Part shown: positions 15,938-24,406 of the stretch, in pieces
How the letters are laid out: every line of letters starts with the position of its first letter
Numbering within the stretch: the stretch's first letter is position 1
Source: Treponema sp.
Lineage (GTDB): Bacteria > Spirochaetota > Spirochaetia > Treponematales > Breznakiellaceae
Direction of reading: 5' to 3'
DNA length: 36,880 nucleotides
NCBI GenBank assembly: GCA_031255285.1
Contig: JAIRSU010000033.1
Location: 1-36,880 of the forward strand
Notes under the pieces: model-generated
What the model was told of the DNA's origin: nothing
The model's input: only the letters and a program-made list of their open reading frames with translations
Database searches by the model: none
Translations under genes and position numbers: made by a program

Positions 15938-17941
15938 CTAATCTTTTTTACTCTGCTTCACTTCCGACAGTTCTCTGACCGCACGGATGAGTTCCTTGTC
16001 TTTGGCGAGTTCCGCGATAGACGCGGGCAGGCGGTATGTCCAATTGAACTCGCTGACGGAACCAGGAACATTAACTCTTTCGGATTTTGGGTCAGGCGCG
16101 TAGTACCGCTGTGAGAGGTGAAGGAGGTCTTGTATTTGGAATACGCGAAACACGGACGCTGCGCCAGCGGCTTTTTTCAGGACCGCCTTCGCTGTTCCGG
16201 GGTTATAAACAGGCGGCAGAGCCGGCTGTCCCAGAAAGGCGCTGAACACGTCTTGTTCTACTTCGCGGTCCCACCATTCGCGCGCGGTGGAGCTGTCGTG
16301 AACCGCAATCGTACATACGCTCAATTCTGGATAATCTTCCAATGGGATGAACGGCGAGCCTTCCTCGTCCCATTCACGCGCCCACCGTACCACACGAAGC
16401 CCTAAAATCTTGAGTTTATCAAGCGTTCTGGGCACACAACCCGGGACTTCGCCCAAATCTTCGGCGCACGGGAGCATAGAGGCTGATCCTTTCAGCATGG
16501 TGAGGAGTTTCTTCCCATGAGTTTCCCACATCTTTTCAGACGCTTCTTTCTGCTTCTCGATGAGGGCTTCCAGCTTGTCTCTCTGTTCGGTGGAAAGGCT
16601 GTTATAAGCCCGGGTGTCGCGGTAGAACCAAATCGGCGAATACTTGTCCTTCTCATATTCTTGTAATGTGCGGTTTCTCCACGCCCAAATCAAGTAATCC
16701 CGCACAAACGGATGCAGGTCTTTGTCCACGACGTCCTTTTCGCCTTTGATATCGTCATTGAACCACCAAAGCTCTTCGTTGTTGATGCGTCTCAGGCAGG
16801 TCATAAAGGCTTTTTCTGCGGCTTGACGGATGGCTTCATAATCATTGCCGCCGTCCGCGCTTTTTATACCTTCAAGGGAACGCCACACCTCGCTGGTGGG
16901 GATGTGCGGATAAGAGAGCCAGTAAATTTGCTCGGCGTCAAAGCCCAGCAGTTCCAAATCTTTACGCAGAATCGGTTTAGAGGGGATAAACCTGCCCATG
17001 AGCGAGGAGGAAGATAAATCTTTTTGAGAGGAAGCCCAGATGCGGAAAAAGCCCAAGACGTGGTCAATTCGGTACGCCTTGTAGTATTTTTCCGCAGTTT
17101 TAAGGCGATTCTTCCACCATTCATAGTCGTTTTTCGCCAGGTTCTGCCAGTTGTAGATGGGGAAACCCCAGTTTTGCCCAGTGGGGCTGTACATATCGGG
17201 CGGCGCTCCCGCGGACAAGTTCGTATAGAAATATTCAGGATACGCCCATACGTCGCATGAGTCGCTGTTTATCAAGATGGGAAGGTCGCCTTCAAGGATA
17301 ATCCCCGCGTCCGCGACTGCTTTCGCGGCTTTGGCGAACTGCGCGTCAAGCGCTTCTTGTAGCCATACCCAGAAGACGTGGTCCCCGCGGAGACTTTCGT
17401 CCTCCCAAAACGACTCTATCTGTTCCCTGGCAACCTTTTGGTATTTTGGCTCCCATTCCTTCCAGCTTTTCTGTTCATTCACGTCTTTCAGACGTCTGAA
17501 CACCGCATAAGGCTTGACCCAGGGGTTCTCTTCTATCCATTTCGCAAGTTCGCCGAACTTCGCACTCTTGATAATGTCCTTCTCATTGGCAATATAGATT
17601 TCTTTGAGCAAGCCGAGCTTTATACGGAGTATCTGTTGATGCGGGAAACGGGGTTCTTTTTCAAACCTTTCGAGCGCGTCTTTGATTTTCCGTGAAAAAG
17701 ACGCGGCGCACGCTATATCTCCGATTCTCACATAAAGGGGATGCAAGGCAAACGCCGAAAGCGCGCTGTATGGTGAACTCTCGAATCCTGTATCATTCAC
17801 AGGTAACAACTGGATAAGACCAACACCCATATCCTTTACCATGGACGCGAATTCGGCGATATCAGGGAACTCCCCCACACCCAAGCTCTTTTCACCACGG
17901 AGCGCCCCGACCGGAACAACAACACCTATTCTTCTATCCAT
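15938..17941 (-). CDS. malQ: 4-alpha-glucanotransferase, GH77 (DPE2-like)
   Basis: A 667-residue GH77 enzyme that moves alpha-1,4-glucan segments between maltodextrins in the cytoplasm. Catalytic residues are Asp293 in AYRIDHVLGFFRIW, Glu494 in PCAEDLGEVPG and Asp549 in VHDSSTAREWW. It is longer than the roughly 500-residue MalQ of amylose-degrading bacteria because of an insertion between the first two motifs. That insertion, and the HDSST form of the third motif, recall the plant DPE2 branch, but the starch-binding modules of DPE2 are missing. The start is the ATG at 17941 with GAGGAGG 7 nt upstream. A good promoter and a 17-bp palindrome lie upstream. It probably works with the GH13 enzyme on glycogen or imported maltodextrin. 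Confidence 0.9.
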   Translation of the reverse strand: MDRRIGVVVPVGALRGEKSLGVGEFPDIAEFASMVKDMGVGLIQLLPVNDTGFESSPYSALSAFALHPLYVRIGDIACAASFSRKIKDALERFEKEPRFPHQQILRIKLGLLKEIYIANEKDIIKSAKFGELAKWIEENPWVKPYAVFRRLKDVNEQKSWKEWEPKYQKVAREQIESFWEDESLRGDHVFWVWLQEALDAQFAKAAKAVADAGIILEGDLPILINSDSCDVWAYPEYFYTNLSAGAPPDMYSPTGQNWGFPIYNWQNLAKNDYEWWKNRLKTAEKYYKAYRIDHVLGFFRIWASSQKDLSSSSLMGRFIPSKPILRKDLELLGFDAEQIYWLSYPHIPTSEVWRSLEGIKSADGGNDYEAIRQAAEKAFMTCLRRINNEELWWFNDDIKGEKDVVDKDLHPFVRDYLIWAWRNRTLQEYEKDKYSPIWFYRDTRAYNSLSTEQRDKLEALIEKQKEASEKMWETHGKKLLTMLKGSASMLPCAEDLGEVPGCVPRTLDKLKILGLRVVRWAREWDEEGSPFIPLEDYPELSVCTIAVHDSSTAREWWDREVEQDVFSAFLGQPALPPVYNPGTAKAVLKKAAGAASVFRVFQIQDLLHLSQRYYAPDPKSERVNVPGSVSEFNWTYRLPASIAELAKDKELIRAVRELSEVKQSKKD

Positions 17942-17955
17942 AAAATAGCCTCCTC

Positions 17956-17972
17956 GTTCTCTTCTGGAGAAC
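17956..17972. promoter_or_regulatory. 17-bp palindrome in the malQ leader, candidate operator
   Basis: GTTCTC-TTCTG-GAGAAC is a perfect inverted repeat with 6-bp arms. It lies between the -10 box and the ribosome-binding site of malQ, covering roughly +1 to +20. A repressor bound there could block transcription; as RNA it would form a hairpin. Confidence 0.45.
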
Positions 17973-17979
17973 TTTTCTC

Positions 17980-18007
17980 ATTATACCATGAAGGAGCAGA
18001 AAAGCAA
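17980..18007 (-). promoter_or_regulatory. malQ promoter
   Basis: Minus strand TTGCTT (18002-18007), 16-bp spacer, perfect TATAAT (17980-17985). The leader of about 32 nt holds the palindrome and the GAGGAGG ribosome-binding site. Confidence 0.6.
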
Positions 18008-18359
18008 ATGCTTTTTTGCAGTATTTTTCATTGTAAGAAAGTACGGTAAAGCCTGTCTGATAATACCGTAGAACAACAGGACAGAAAGGCAGTCAGGATT
18101 TCTTGATGAATAGAGGAACACTTCAAACAGGGAATAAGGGAGGCTTGGTAAATCGTAACTGGAGTTATAGAAGATTTTATTATCCATTGAAGACCAAAAC
18201 GTTTGGCAGGACGCTTGTTATCATATTGGAGGTATTACGTGCGGGAGGACGTGTACGCAAAGCAATAATGCCACCAGCCGGGGACAGCGACACCCCTTTC
18301 AGACAACACTCATTGAGAAGTCGTTGTCTGCGGTGCCAGACACTTTTGCTTATAGAGAA

Positions 18360-18439
18360 CGCCCCATGTGAAGTCGTAGAACAGGCTATGCCTGCGAAGC
18401 CTGCTTGCCTTTAAGCTCGTGCATGGTCCACATGGGGCG
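18360..18439. repeat. 80-bp inverted-repeat element after the pectinesterase gene
   Basis: CGCCCCATGTG (18360-18370) and CACATGGGGCG (18429-18439) are perfect 11-bp inverted repeats. On the minus strand the element begins 12 nt after the pectinesterase stop, with an inner CAGGCT/AGCCTG stem. It could be a 3' stabilising or terminating structure, though no good T-run follows, or the ends of a tiny mobile element. Confidence 0.6.
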
Positions 18440-18451
18440 GTTATAAGGCGC

Positions 18452-21151
18452 CTAATCTAGTTGCGGCGGGGTCCAAATAGAGGAGATTTCGGCGTAGTCG
18501 TTTGAGTCTCTCCTATACACACGGTTAAGGATAGCGTGTCTGTTGCTGTATTCATGCTCATAGTGATCTCCTACAAGCTCAACTACATTCGCCGCCACGC
18601 CGCTTGCGCTAAAGGTTCCGTCCTTTACCGTTACGTTATAGTACTTCGCGCCTACATGTTGCGGGGAGCCTGCTAAAAAGTCATACGTAGAACCGCCCCA
18701 GAGCGCCGTGCCGAGCTTGCCAGAGCCTTGTAAGGTAAATTCAACGTTGATAATAGCGACTTGGTCATAGAAATCGCCCGCACCCGCGTTCCGTCCAAAG
18801 TAAGTGGTCATGCTGTCCTGAATCGTTACCTTTGAGTTGAACAGTACATACCCTTTAGGAATAGAAGTCGCGGTTTTGGTCGCGGTTCGCGCCACGAAGA
18901 GGATTGCGTCCTTGCTGTTCGTCTTATTCACATCATTCACGCTGACGAGTTGGCACTCTTCCACAAGACATACGTCTGCAGTTCCCCAAATGTAGTCTGT
19001 GTCCCCTTCAATGTAACACTTGTAGAACCAATTCCTGCCTGTGGTCTGAATCGTGTCTTGATGGGAAAGGAAGGAACAATTGTACGCCGTAAGAGTTCTG
19101 CCCGTCCCGTTGGCGAAGTAGATAGCTTCAGCTTGACCTGGGTCATAACTGCTCGTACGTGTGCTCGTGTTCTTCAGGGTGAGGTTCTTCAAGACCAAGT
19201 TCGCACCTGAAAAGTAAAATGAAGCCCGCGCATGAGTGCCTGTATTCATCTTGTCGCTGTTTGTCCACTGGATAACCACGTCGCTTCCATATGCTCCGCT
19301 TCCCGTCCCGTTGATGGTAACGTCCGCAGAACCGACGTAATGAACGAGTTCCGTATAGGTTCCGGGCGCAACGTCTATAGTGAAACTCCCGCTTTGCGAG
19401 GCTATAGCTTTCAATGCGCCGTAGACCGTGCGGAAATCTGCGGTCGAGGCTTGCGCTCCGTCTACCGTAATCTTCGTTCCCGCCCTTATCTCAGGCGCGG
19501 CTCTCGTGGTAAACGACCATGCGGCCGCGTCTTTGTTGTCGCTCAAACCAACGAAAGGCTTGCCGTTCAAGACGCCCTCTATAGCCTGGTCTGGAATCGC
19601 GATGTAGTACTCTTTGGAATAGTCCAAAGCATCGAAGTGAGGCGTCCAATAGACGCTATTCCCGTCAACCCGCGCCAGCTGAGAGCCTACGTTGAGATTG
19701 TTGTTGCTTGAGCCCAAGGTTACCTGTTTTTCATCTTTGAACAAGATAACGTCTACCAGCTCGCCGGTTGCCTTGTCATAAATGCAGATAGACCCGCCTT
19801 CGAGTAATTGCGGACGCGCGTCAAAGGTAAGCATAAACTCGCCGTCTGCGTATGCGGCTACTGCACCCACGACAGGATACACGGCGGTCAGCGCACCGTA
19901 GTCATCAGCCTCCGGGAAGTTCGTTACCGTTACGGAAAAAACGGTCGTGAGGTAGGGGGCGGACGCATTAGTAATGAGTACATTGGTCACGCCAACCTTC
20001 AGAGCCGTAAACGTAATGGTTCCTCCGAAAGCACGGTCAATCCGTACCACCGTTGGGTCTTCAGAGACCGCGGAAACCGCCGAGGTCCCGCCGCCTGCGA
20101 TCGTAGCCGTGTAAGCCATGGTTCCTTCTCCATTCAAAGAAACACGAACCGCCGCGGACTCGACCGAAAGAGACGGCAGTGCGGATTGAGGCTCCAGTGC
20201 GTTGATGTTGAAAGTTGTTTCGTTATAAACGACCTGTATCTCTGACCATTCCATATTCTGCACGCCTGTACCGCCGATGGCCGCGTAAACCACGTCGGTT
20301 TCTGCGTGTCCCTGCGTAACCCCCGTGTTGGTCTTTTGATTGAGCAGGGTGACTCCGTCTTCCGCAAAGATGTAGTGGTTGACGATACCATTAACGAGTT
20401 CCGACTTGAACACGTACGTTCTGCCCGCCTCCCAACCGGACGCGCCGTTTTGCCAGCTTTCCAGTCCTTGTCCACCCAGCCCGCCTGTGGTACCGACATT
20501 CTTGACGTTCTGCGCGGTATTCAGCATATACCCTTTGCGGTTCGAGCCGTTGACGCTGATAAAGCCTGTTCCGTTATGCCCGGACGTGCTAATGGGTTTC
20601 ACCTTTGCGCTTATGGTGATATTGTCGGTTAGTATGTTAAGTTTGACCGGGTACAAAAGATAGGCTTCGTTGCCCGTCTTGCCAAACGCGGTGAGCACAC
20701 TCGTTTCATCGTAAACGAGCTCATCTTTGGCGTTAAACTTGACCAAAGCCGTGCCCGTCTGAACCTGTTCCGCCCCTCCTACGATTACCGTGCACTCTGC
20801 GGTAAAACCGCGGTCCACAGTCGTTACCCTAATCTTCGCGGTTCCCTGCTTGAGCGCGCTCACAGCAGCGGTCGTTTCATCTGCATTCATTGAAATGACG
20901 TCTTCCTCCTCTCCCGTAATTTCCCATGTAACCGCTTTGTTAGCCGCGCCTTCGGACGTGACTGTCGCGGTCAAAGTAAACTCAGCGCCCACGCTCACCG
21001 TCTTTTCGGTTTCGTTCAGCGTCACGCCCGTAACTTTACCGGTTCCACCGTCAGACCCTTCATCGCAGGACGTAGGCACGACGGCTAAAGCAAAACTTAA
21101 CGCGCCTATAAGGGAAAAGGCGGTTAGTACCTTGAGTTTTCTTGATTTCAT
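18452..21151 (-). CDS. Secreted modular pectinesterase (CE8), probable lipoprotein
   Basis: An 899-residue exported enzyme that demethylates pectin. The signal peptide ends in VVPTSC, a plausible spirochaete lipoprotein site at Cys29. Then come a bacterial Ig-like Big2 domain (about 38-125), a region resembling a concanavalin/LamG sandwich (about 130-320), a second Ig-like domain (about 328-410), an SbsA-like Ig domain (about 415-550), and the CE8 beta-helix from about 560. Catalytic residues are Gln698 and Asp699 in HQDTIQTTG, nucleophile Asp719 in EGDTDYIWG, and Arg787 in YFGRNAG; the 20- and 68-residue spacings fit characterised pectinesterases. The start has AAAGGAGAA upstream. No pectate lyase or uptake gene is adjacent, so it appears to stand alone. 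Confidence 0.9.
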   Translation of the reverse strand: MKSRKLKVLTAFSLIGALSFALAVVPTSCDEGSDGGTGKVTGVTLNETEKTVSVGAEFTLTATVTSEGAANKAVTWEITGEEEDVISMNADETTAAVSALKQGTAKIRVTTVDRGFTAECTVIVGGAEQVQTGTALVKFNAKDELVYDETSVLTAFGKTGNEAYLLYPVKLNILTDNITISAKVKPISTSGHNGTGFISVNGSNRKGYMLNTAQNVKNVGTTGGLGGQGLESWQNGASGWEAGRTYVFKSELVNGIVNHYIFAEDGVTLLNQKTNTGVTQGHAETDVVYAAIGGTGVQNMEWSEIQVVYNETTFNINALEPQSALPSLSVESAAVRVSLNGEGTMAYTATIAGGGTSAVSAVSEDPTVVRIDRAFGGTITFTALKVGVTNVLITNASAPYLTTVFSVTVTNFPEADDYGALTAVYPVVGAVAAYADGEFMLTFDARPQLLEGGSICIYDKATGELVDVILFKDEKQVTLGSSNNNLNVGSQLARVDGNSVYWTPHFDALDYSKEYYIAIPDQAIEGVLNGKPFVGLSDNKDAAAWSFTTRAAPEIRAGTKITVDGAQASTADFRTVYGALKAIASQSGSFTIDVAPGTYTELVHYVGSADVTINGTGSGAYGSDVVIQWTNSDKMNTGTHARASFYFSGANLVLKNLTLKNTSTRTSSYDPGQAEAIYFANGTGRTLTAYNCSFLSHQDTIQTTGRNWFYKCYIEGDTDYIWGTADVCLVEECQLVSVNDVNKTNSKDAILFVARTATKTATSIPKGYVLFNSKVTIQDSMTTYFGRNAGAGDFYDQVAIINVEFTLQGSGKLGTALWGGSTYDFLAGSPQHVGAKYYNVTVKDGTFSASGVAANVVELVGDHYEHEYSNRHAILNRVYRRDSNDYAEISSIWTPPQLD

Positions 21152-21355
21152 AGAAATTCTCCTTTAGTTTGATTGTAGTTTGGTTGCTCTAGTAATGATC
21201 TACATGGGACTCTCACACAAGAGATGCGGTACCATTCATGCGGTCAGCAGCTTATTTAACTTACGATTTAATTTATAAGGCTAGTATTTCCATAAGGGAA
21301 AAAGCGGGAGGGTTATTGTATTTTTCAGATATTATAGAGGGGATAAGAGAGTTGC

Positions 21356-21392
21356 GAGTGCCGCGACAGAGGCAGACACTCTTTTATCTTTT
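21356..21392 (+). terminator. Orphan intrinsic terminator-like hairpin
   Basis: GAGTG (21356-21360) pairs with CACTC (21377-21381); inner CC/GG pairs extend the stem with a bulge, and TTTTATCTTTT follows. It faces right but no rightward gene precedes it, so it might end a small RNA starting near 21205. Confidence 0.4.
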
Positions 21393-21559
21393 GCGGGCTT
21401 GAATAGAATCGGAAATAAGCGATGATAGATAAAGGACAAGATAATCCGTGTTTCAATTCAAGCCTCTTGGTCCGGGCGCCGTTTGCGTCCGCCACCCGTC
21501 CGCCCGCGTAGTGGTAAAAGCCGCCCTCTCTCGTAATCTATCACGCCCTCAAAATGACC

Positions 21560-21588
21560 TTGTTTTCCTTCTGCGTTTTTGGTATACT
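21560..21588 (+). promoter_or_regulatory. purD promoter giving a leaderless mRNA
   Basis: TTGTTT (21560-21565), 17-bp spacer, TATACT (21583-21588). Eight nucleotides separate the -10 box from the ATG at 21597 and none of them form a ribosome-binding site. Confidence 0.7.
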
Positions 21589-21596
21589 TTATAGTC

Positions 21597-22868
21597 ATGA
21601 ACATACTTGTCATAGGTGCTGGAGCGCGAGAACATGCGATTGCATGGAAATCTGCGTTATCGTCTCATGTAGAATGCATCTTCGTCGTTCCTGGTAACGC
21701 GGGAACTGCGATGGAGAAGAAATGTGTAAATATAGCCCCAAACGTCGATTTACTGAAATTCGCTAAAGAAAAAAAATGTCTGACGATTGTTGGACCAGAA
21801 ACGCCTTTAGCCGAAGGCATCGTTGACTTGTTCCGTGAACAAGGCTTGCCGATAGTAGGCGCTGATAGAAACGCCGCGCAGCTTGAGGCAAGTAAAGTGT
21901 TCTCAAAGCGTTTTATGGAAAAATATGGGGTTCGTTGTGCCAAAAGTCGAACATTTTCGGTTTTTGACGAGGCGAATCATTATGTGAGACGGTGTTTCAC
22001 CTCACGAAACACTCCGCTCGTGATAAAAGCAGATGGGCTTGCGGCTGGGAAAGGCGTCGTCGTCGCGGAAACGTTAGCTGAAGCTGAAGCTGCAGTCTCT
22101 TCTTTCATGCGGGACGGCATTTTGGGGGATGCAGGTAAAACCCTGGTTGTGGAAGACTTTCTCGACGGTAAGGAAGCGTCGATTTTGGCCGCTGTAAGCA
22201 TCAATAACGGAAAGGGTTGTATCTTACCGTTTGCGCCGGCTCGTGACCACAAGCGCCGTTTCGACGGCGGCAAAGGTCCCAATACCGGCGGGATGGGAGC
22301 GATAACACCGATACCAGACTTTTCAGCCTCCGCTCAAGTCGACTTCCAGACCTCTATTCTCGAGCCGACTTTGAAGGGATTAAAACAAGAAAGCTTTGAT
22401 TACCGTGGCTTCTTGTTTTTTGGGCTTATGGTCAGAGACGACGAATGTTTTCTCCTTGAATACAACGTCAGACTGGGAGACCCGGAGACACAAGCGGTTT
22501 TACCACTCATGGAGTCGGATTTTGTGGAACTTTGTCTTGCGGTTTTGGATGGGACTCTTGATAAATTTCGCCTTACGTGGAAAGAGGGTGTGGTTTGTGC
22601 TCCTGTTGCAGTATCAGATGGATATCCATATCAATATCGTAAAGGTATTCCCATAAAGGTAAGCGCAAAGCTGGCACAAACTGGTGCGAAGCTCTTCATC
22701 GCCGGTGCGGATTTGCGAGATCGTGAACTTTTCACAAATGGCGGACGAGTACTTACTGTTTCTGCATACGGCGAGGATTTAGCCACGGCGCGGCGGAACG
22801 CGATGGACGCTTTGTCTGCGGTCACATTTGATGGAATGGGCTTTAGAAGGGATATTGGAGAAATTTAG
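21597..22868 (+). CDS. purD: Phosphoribosylamine-glycine ligase (GAR synthetase)
   Basis: A 423-residue ATP-grasp enzyme of de novo purine synthesis. It joins glycine to 5-phosphoribosylamine using ATP. Seen motifs: N-terminal MNILVIGAGAREHAIAW, GPETPLAEG, the ATP-grasp loop KADGLAAGKGVVVA, GGKGPNTGGMG and NVRLGDPETQ. Length matches the family. I start at the ATG at 21597, which gives the canonical N-terminus; the open frame extends six codons further to a GTG, but that lies inside the -10 box. The promoter makes the transcript effectively leaderless. The MATE gene follows after 75 bp and no other purine gene is adjacent. Confidence 0.96.
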   Translation: MNILVIGAGAREHAIAWKSALSSHVECIFVVPGNAGTAMEKKCVNIAPNVDLLKFAKEKKCLTIVGPETPLAEGIVDLFREQGLPIVGADRNAAQLEASKVFSKRFMEKYGVRCAKSRTFSVFDEANHYVRRCFTSRNTPLVIKADGLAAGKGVVVAETLAEAEAAVSSFMRDGILGDAGKTLVVEDFLDGKEASILAAVSINNGKGCILPFAPARDHKRRFDGGKGPNTGGMGAITPIPDFSASAQVDFQTSILEPTLKGLKQESFDYRGFLFFGLMVRDDECFLLEYNVRLGDPETQAVLPLMESDFVELCLAVLDGTLDKFRLTWKEGVVCAPVAVSDGYPYQYRKGIPIKVSAKLAQTGAKLFIAGADLRDRELFTNGGRVLTVSAYGEDLATARRNAMDALSAVTFDGMGFRRDIGEI

Positions 22869-22943
22869 AACGGTAAGTAAAAGATTTGTGTTTTCTTCTA
22901 AAGAAATAATTGAGAATGCACCCGTTCAGAAATGAGATAAAAT

Positions 22944-24350
22944 ATGGAAACAAATACGCAAGCGGCGGATAGACTTGGCTCTGAAGGGGTCGGAAAGCTA
23001 CTGCTAAAATTTTCAATACCAGCCATAGTTGGTATGCTGGTAAACGCGCTCTACAATGTGGTAGACCGCGTGTTTGTGGGGCGCGGTGTGGATGAGGCGG
23101 CGCTCGGCGGATTATCGCTCATCCTGCCTTTGATGACTATTTTCATGGCGTTCGCCATGCTCTTCGGCATTGGCGCAGCGAATATGATTTCAATGTGCAT
23201 GGGACAAGGCAAACGTGAAGATGCGGAAAATGCTCTCAATCACTGCTTCTGGCTCCTAATCGTTACAGGACTCGTCATAACGACTGTGGGTCTTGTATTT
23301 CTTGAGCCGATTCTTTCGATACTCGGAGCTGAAGAAAACAGCGTCAGCCTTGACTATGCACGGGATTACTTTCGCATCATCCTATTCGGTTCGGTATTCG
23401 CTCTTGTTAGTTTCGGCTTCTCTCACTGTACACGGGCGCAGGGTTTCCCCAATATTACGATGATCGGTATGTTCATTGGCGCGGGCTTGAATATGATACT
23501 GGACCCCATCTTCATTTTTAGCTTTGGCTGGGGCGTAGAAGGGGCGGCATGGGCGACTATCATCTCACAACTGGCTTCGTGCGTGTGGATTCTGTCGTTC
23601 AACTTCAGTAAAAAGGCGATCATACGCCTTGAATTCAAGACTTTCAAGCCGTCTCTCTCCATCGTCATACGGATAATATCTTTTGGTTCCGCGCAATTTC
23701 TGTTACAGTTCATCATGTCTGGCGTGCAACTGCTCTACAATGCGAGTATGGGCTGGTATGGGTCGGCTGCACTGGGGGTTACAAACGGCGGCGACGTTGC
23801 ACTTTCAGGCATGAACATAAATGGTTCCCTTATGATGATGATTCTGATGCCTGTTTTCGGCATTAACCAGGGGGCGCAGCCTGTTCTGGGTTACAACTAT
23901 GGAGCCAAGAAATTTCGTCGGGTACTCCATGCCTATCTTTTGGCGACAATCGGCGCGACCGCTATTTGTCTGCTCGGTTTCATAATCGCCGAATGTTTCC
24001 CTCGCCAGCTCGTGAGTCTGTTCGCGCCGTCCGGCAGTCCCGCGCTTATAACCTTCTCGGTACGCGCCATGCAGGTATCGCTCCTGCTCCTGCCTTTGAA
24101 CGGATTCCAGATAGTGTCCTCCAACTTCTTCGTGGTAACAGGCAGACCCAAGGCATCGATTTTCCTGTCGATGCTGCGTCAATTTGTCGCGTTGATTCCT
24201 TGTATCTACATTTTTGGGAAGGTTTGGGGGTTGTGGGGTGTTGTAGCCGCGGCTCCCGTAGCAGACGGTGCATCTTTCATCATTACCTGCGTGATGATAC
24301 TCATAGAAATGAGAAATTTGAAGCGCAAGAGTGAAGAGCTTTCACCGTAA
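22944..24350 (+). CDS. MATE family efflux transporter
   Basis: A 468-residue membrane protein with about twelve hydrophobic helices in two similar halves, typical of cation- or proton-driven multidrug and toxin exporters. The N-terminal LLLKFSIPAIVGMLVNALYN and the NVVDRVFVGRGV segment are characteristic, as is PVFGINQGAQPVLGYNYGA in the second half. The substrate is unknown. It follows purD by 75 bp and may be co-transcribed with it. Only a weak GAGAT precedes the ATG, so initiation is probably inefficient or the ribosome-binding site is unusual. Confidence 0.9.
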   Translation: METNTQAADRLGSEGVGKLLLKFSIPAIVGMLVNALYNVVDRVFVGRGVDEAALGGLSLILPLMTIFMAFAMLFGIGAANMISMCMGQGKREDAENALNHCFWLLIVTGLVITTVGLVFLEPILSILGAEENSVSLDYARDYFRIILFGSVFALVSFGFSHCTRAQGFPNITMIGMFIGAGLNMILDPIFIFSFGWGVEGAAWATIISQLASCVWILSFNFSKKAIIRLEFKTFKPSLSIVIRIISFGSAQFLLQFIMSGVQLLYNASMGWYGSAALGVTNGGDVALSGMNINGSLMMMILMPVFGINQGAQPVLGYNYGAKKFRRVLHAYLLATIGATAICLLGFIIAECFPRQLVSLFAPSGSPALITFSVRAMQVSLLLLPLNGFQIVSSNFFVVTGRPKASIFLSMLRQFVALIPCIYIFGKVWGLWGVVAAAPVADGASFIITCVMILIEMRNLKRKSEELSP

Positions 24351-24406
24351 TCACATAGGAGGTACATGACATCACGGTTGCGGCAGTGCAACGGAGTCGT
24401 TGAATA

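Larger units (their letters stand above)
17942..18451. other. 510-bp gap without a gene between malQ and the pectinesterase gene
   Basis: Apart from the malQ promoter region, it holds an 8-bp inverted repeat CAGACAAC/GTTGTCTG (18300-18307 and 18323-18330). That repeat is flanked by GGGGACAGCGACACC and GGTGCCAGACACTTTT, which look like repetitive extragenic palindrome debris. An 80-bp inverted-repeat element follows at 18360-18439. Open frames here have no coding character. Confidence 0.6.
21152..21596. other. Divergent gap between the pectinesterase gene and purD
   Basis: About 445 bp without a convincing gene. It holds the pectinesterase ribosome-binding site, a terminator-like hairpin (21356-21392) facing right, a possible small decayed minus-strand frame (21458-21598) and the purD promoter. 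No strong pectinesterase promoter is visible; TACAAT 26 nt before the ATG lacks a -35 partner. Confidence 0.5.

Noticed and set aside
18103-18414. Rightward open frame of 103 codons
   Set aside because: It runs through inverted repeats and REP-like debris, and its low-complexity basic product resembles nothing.
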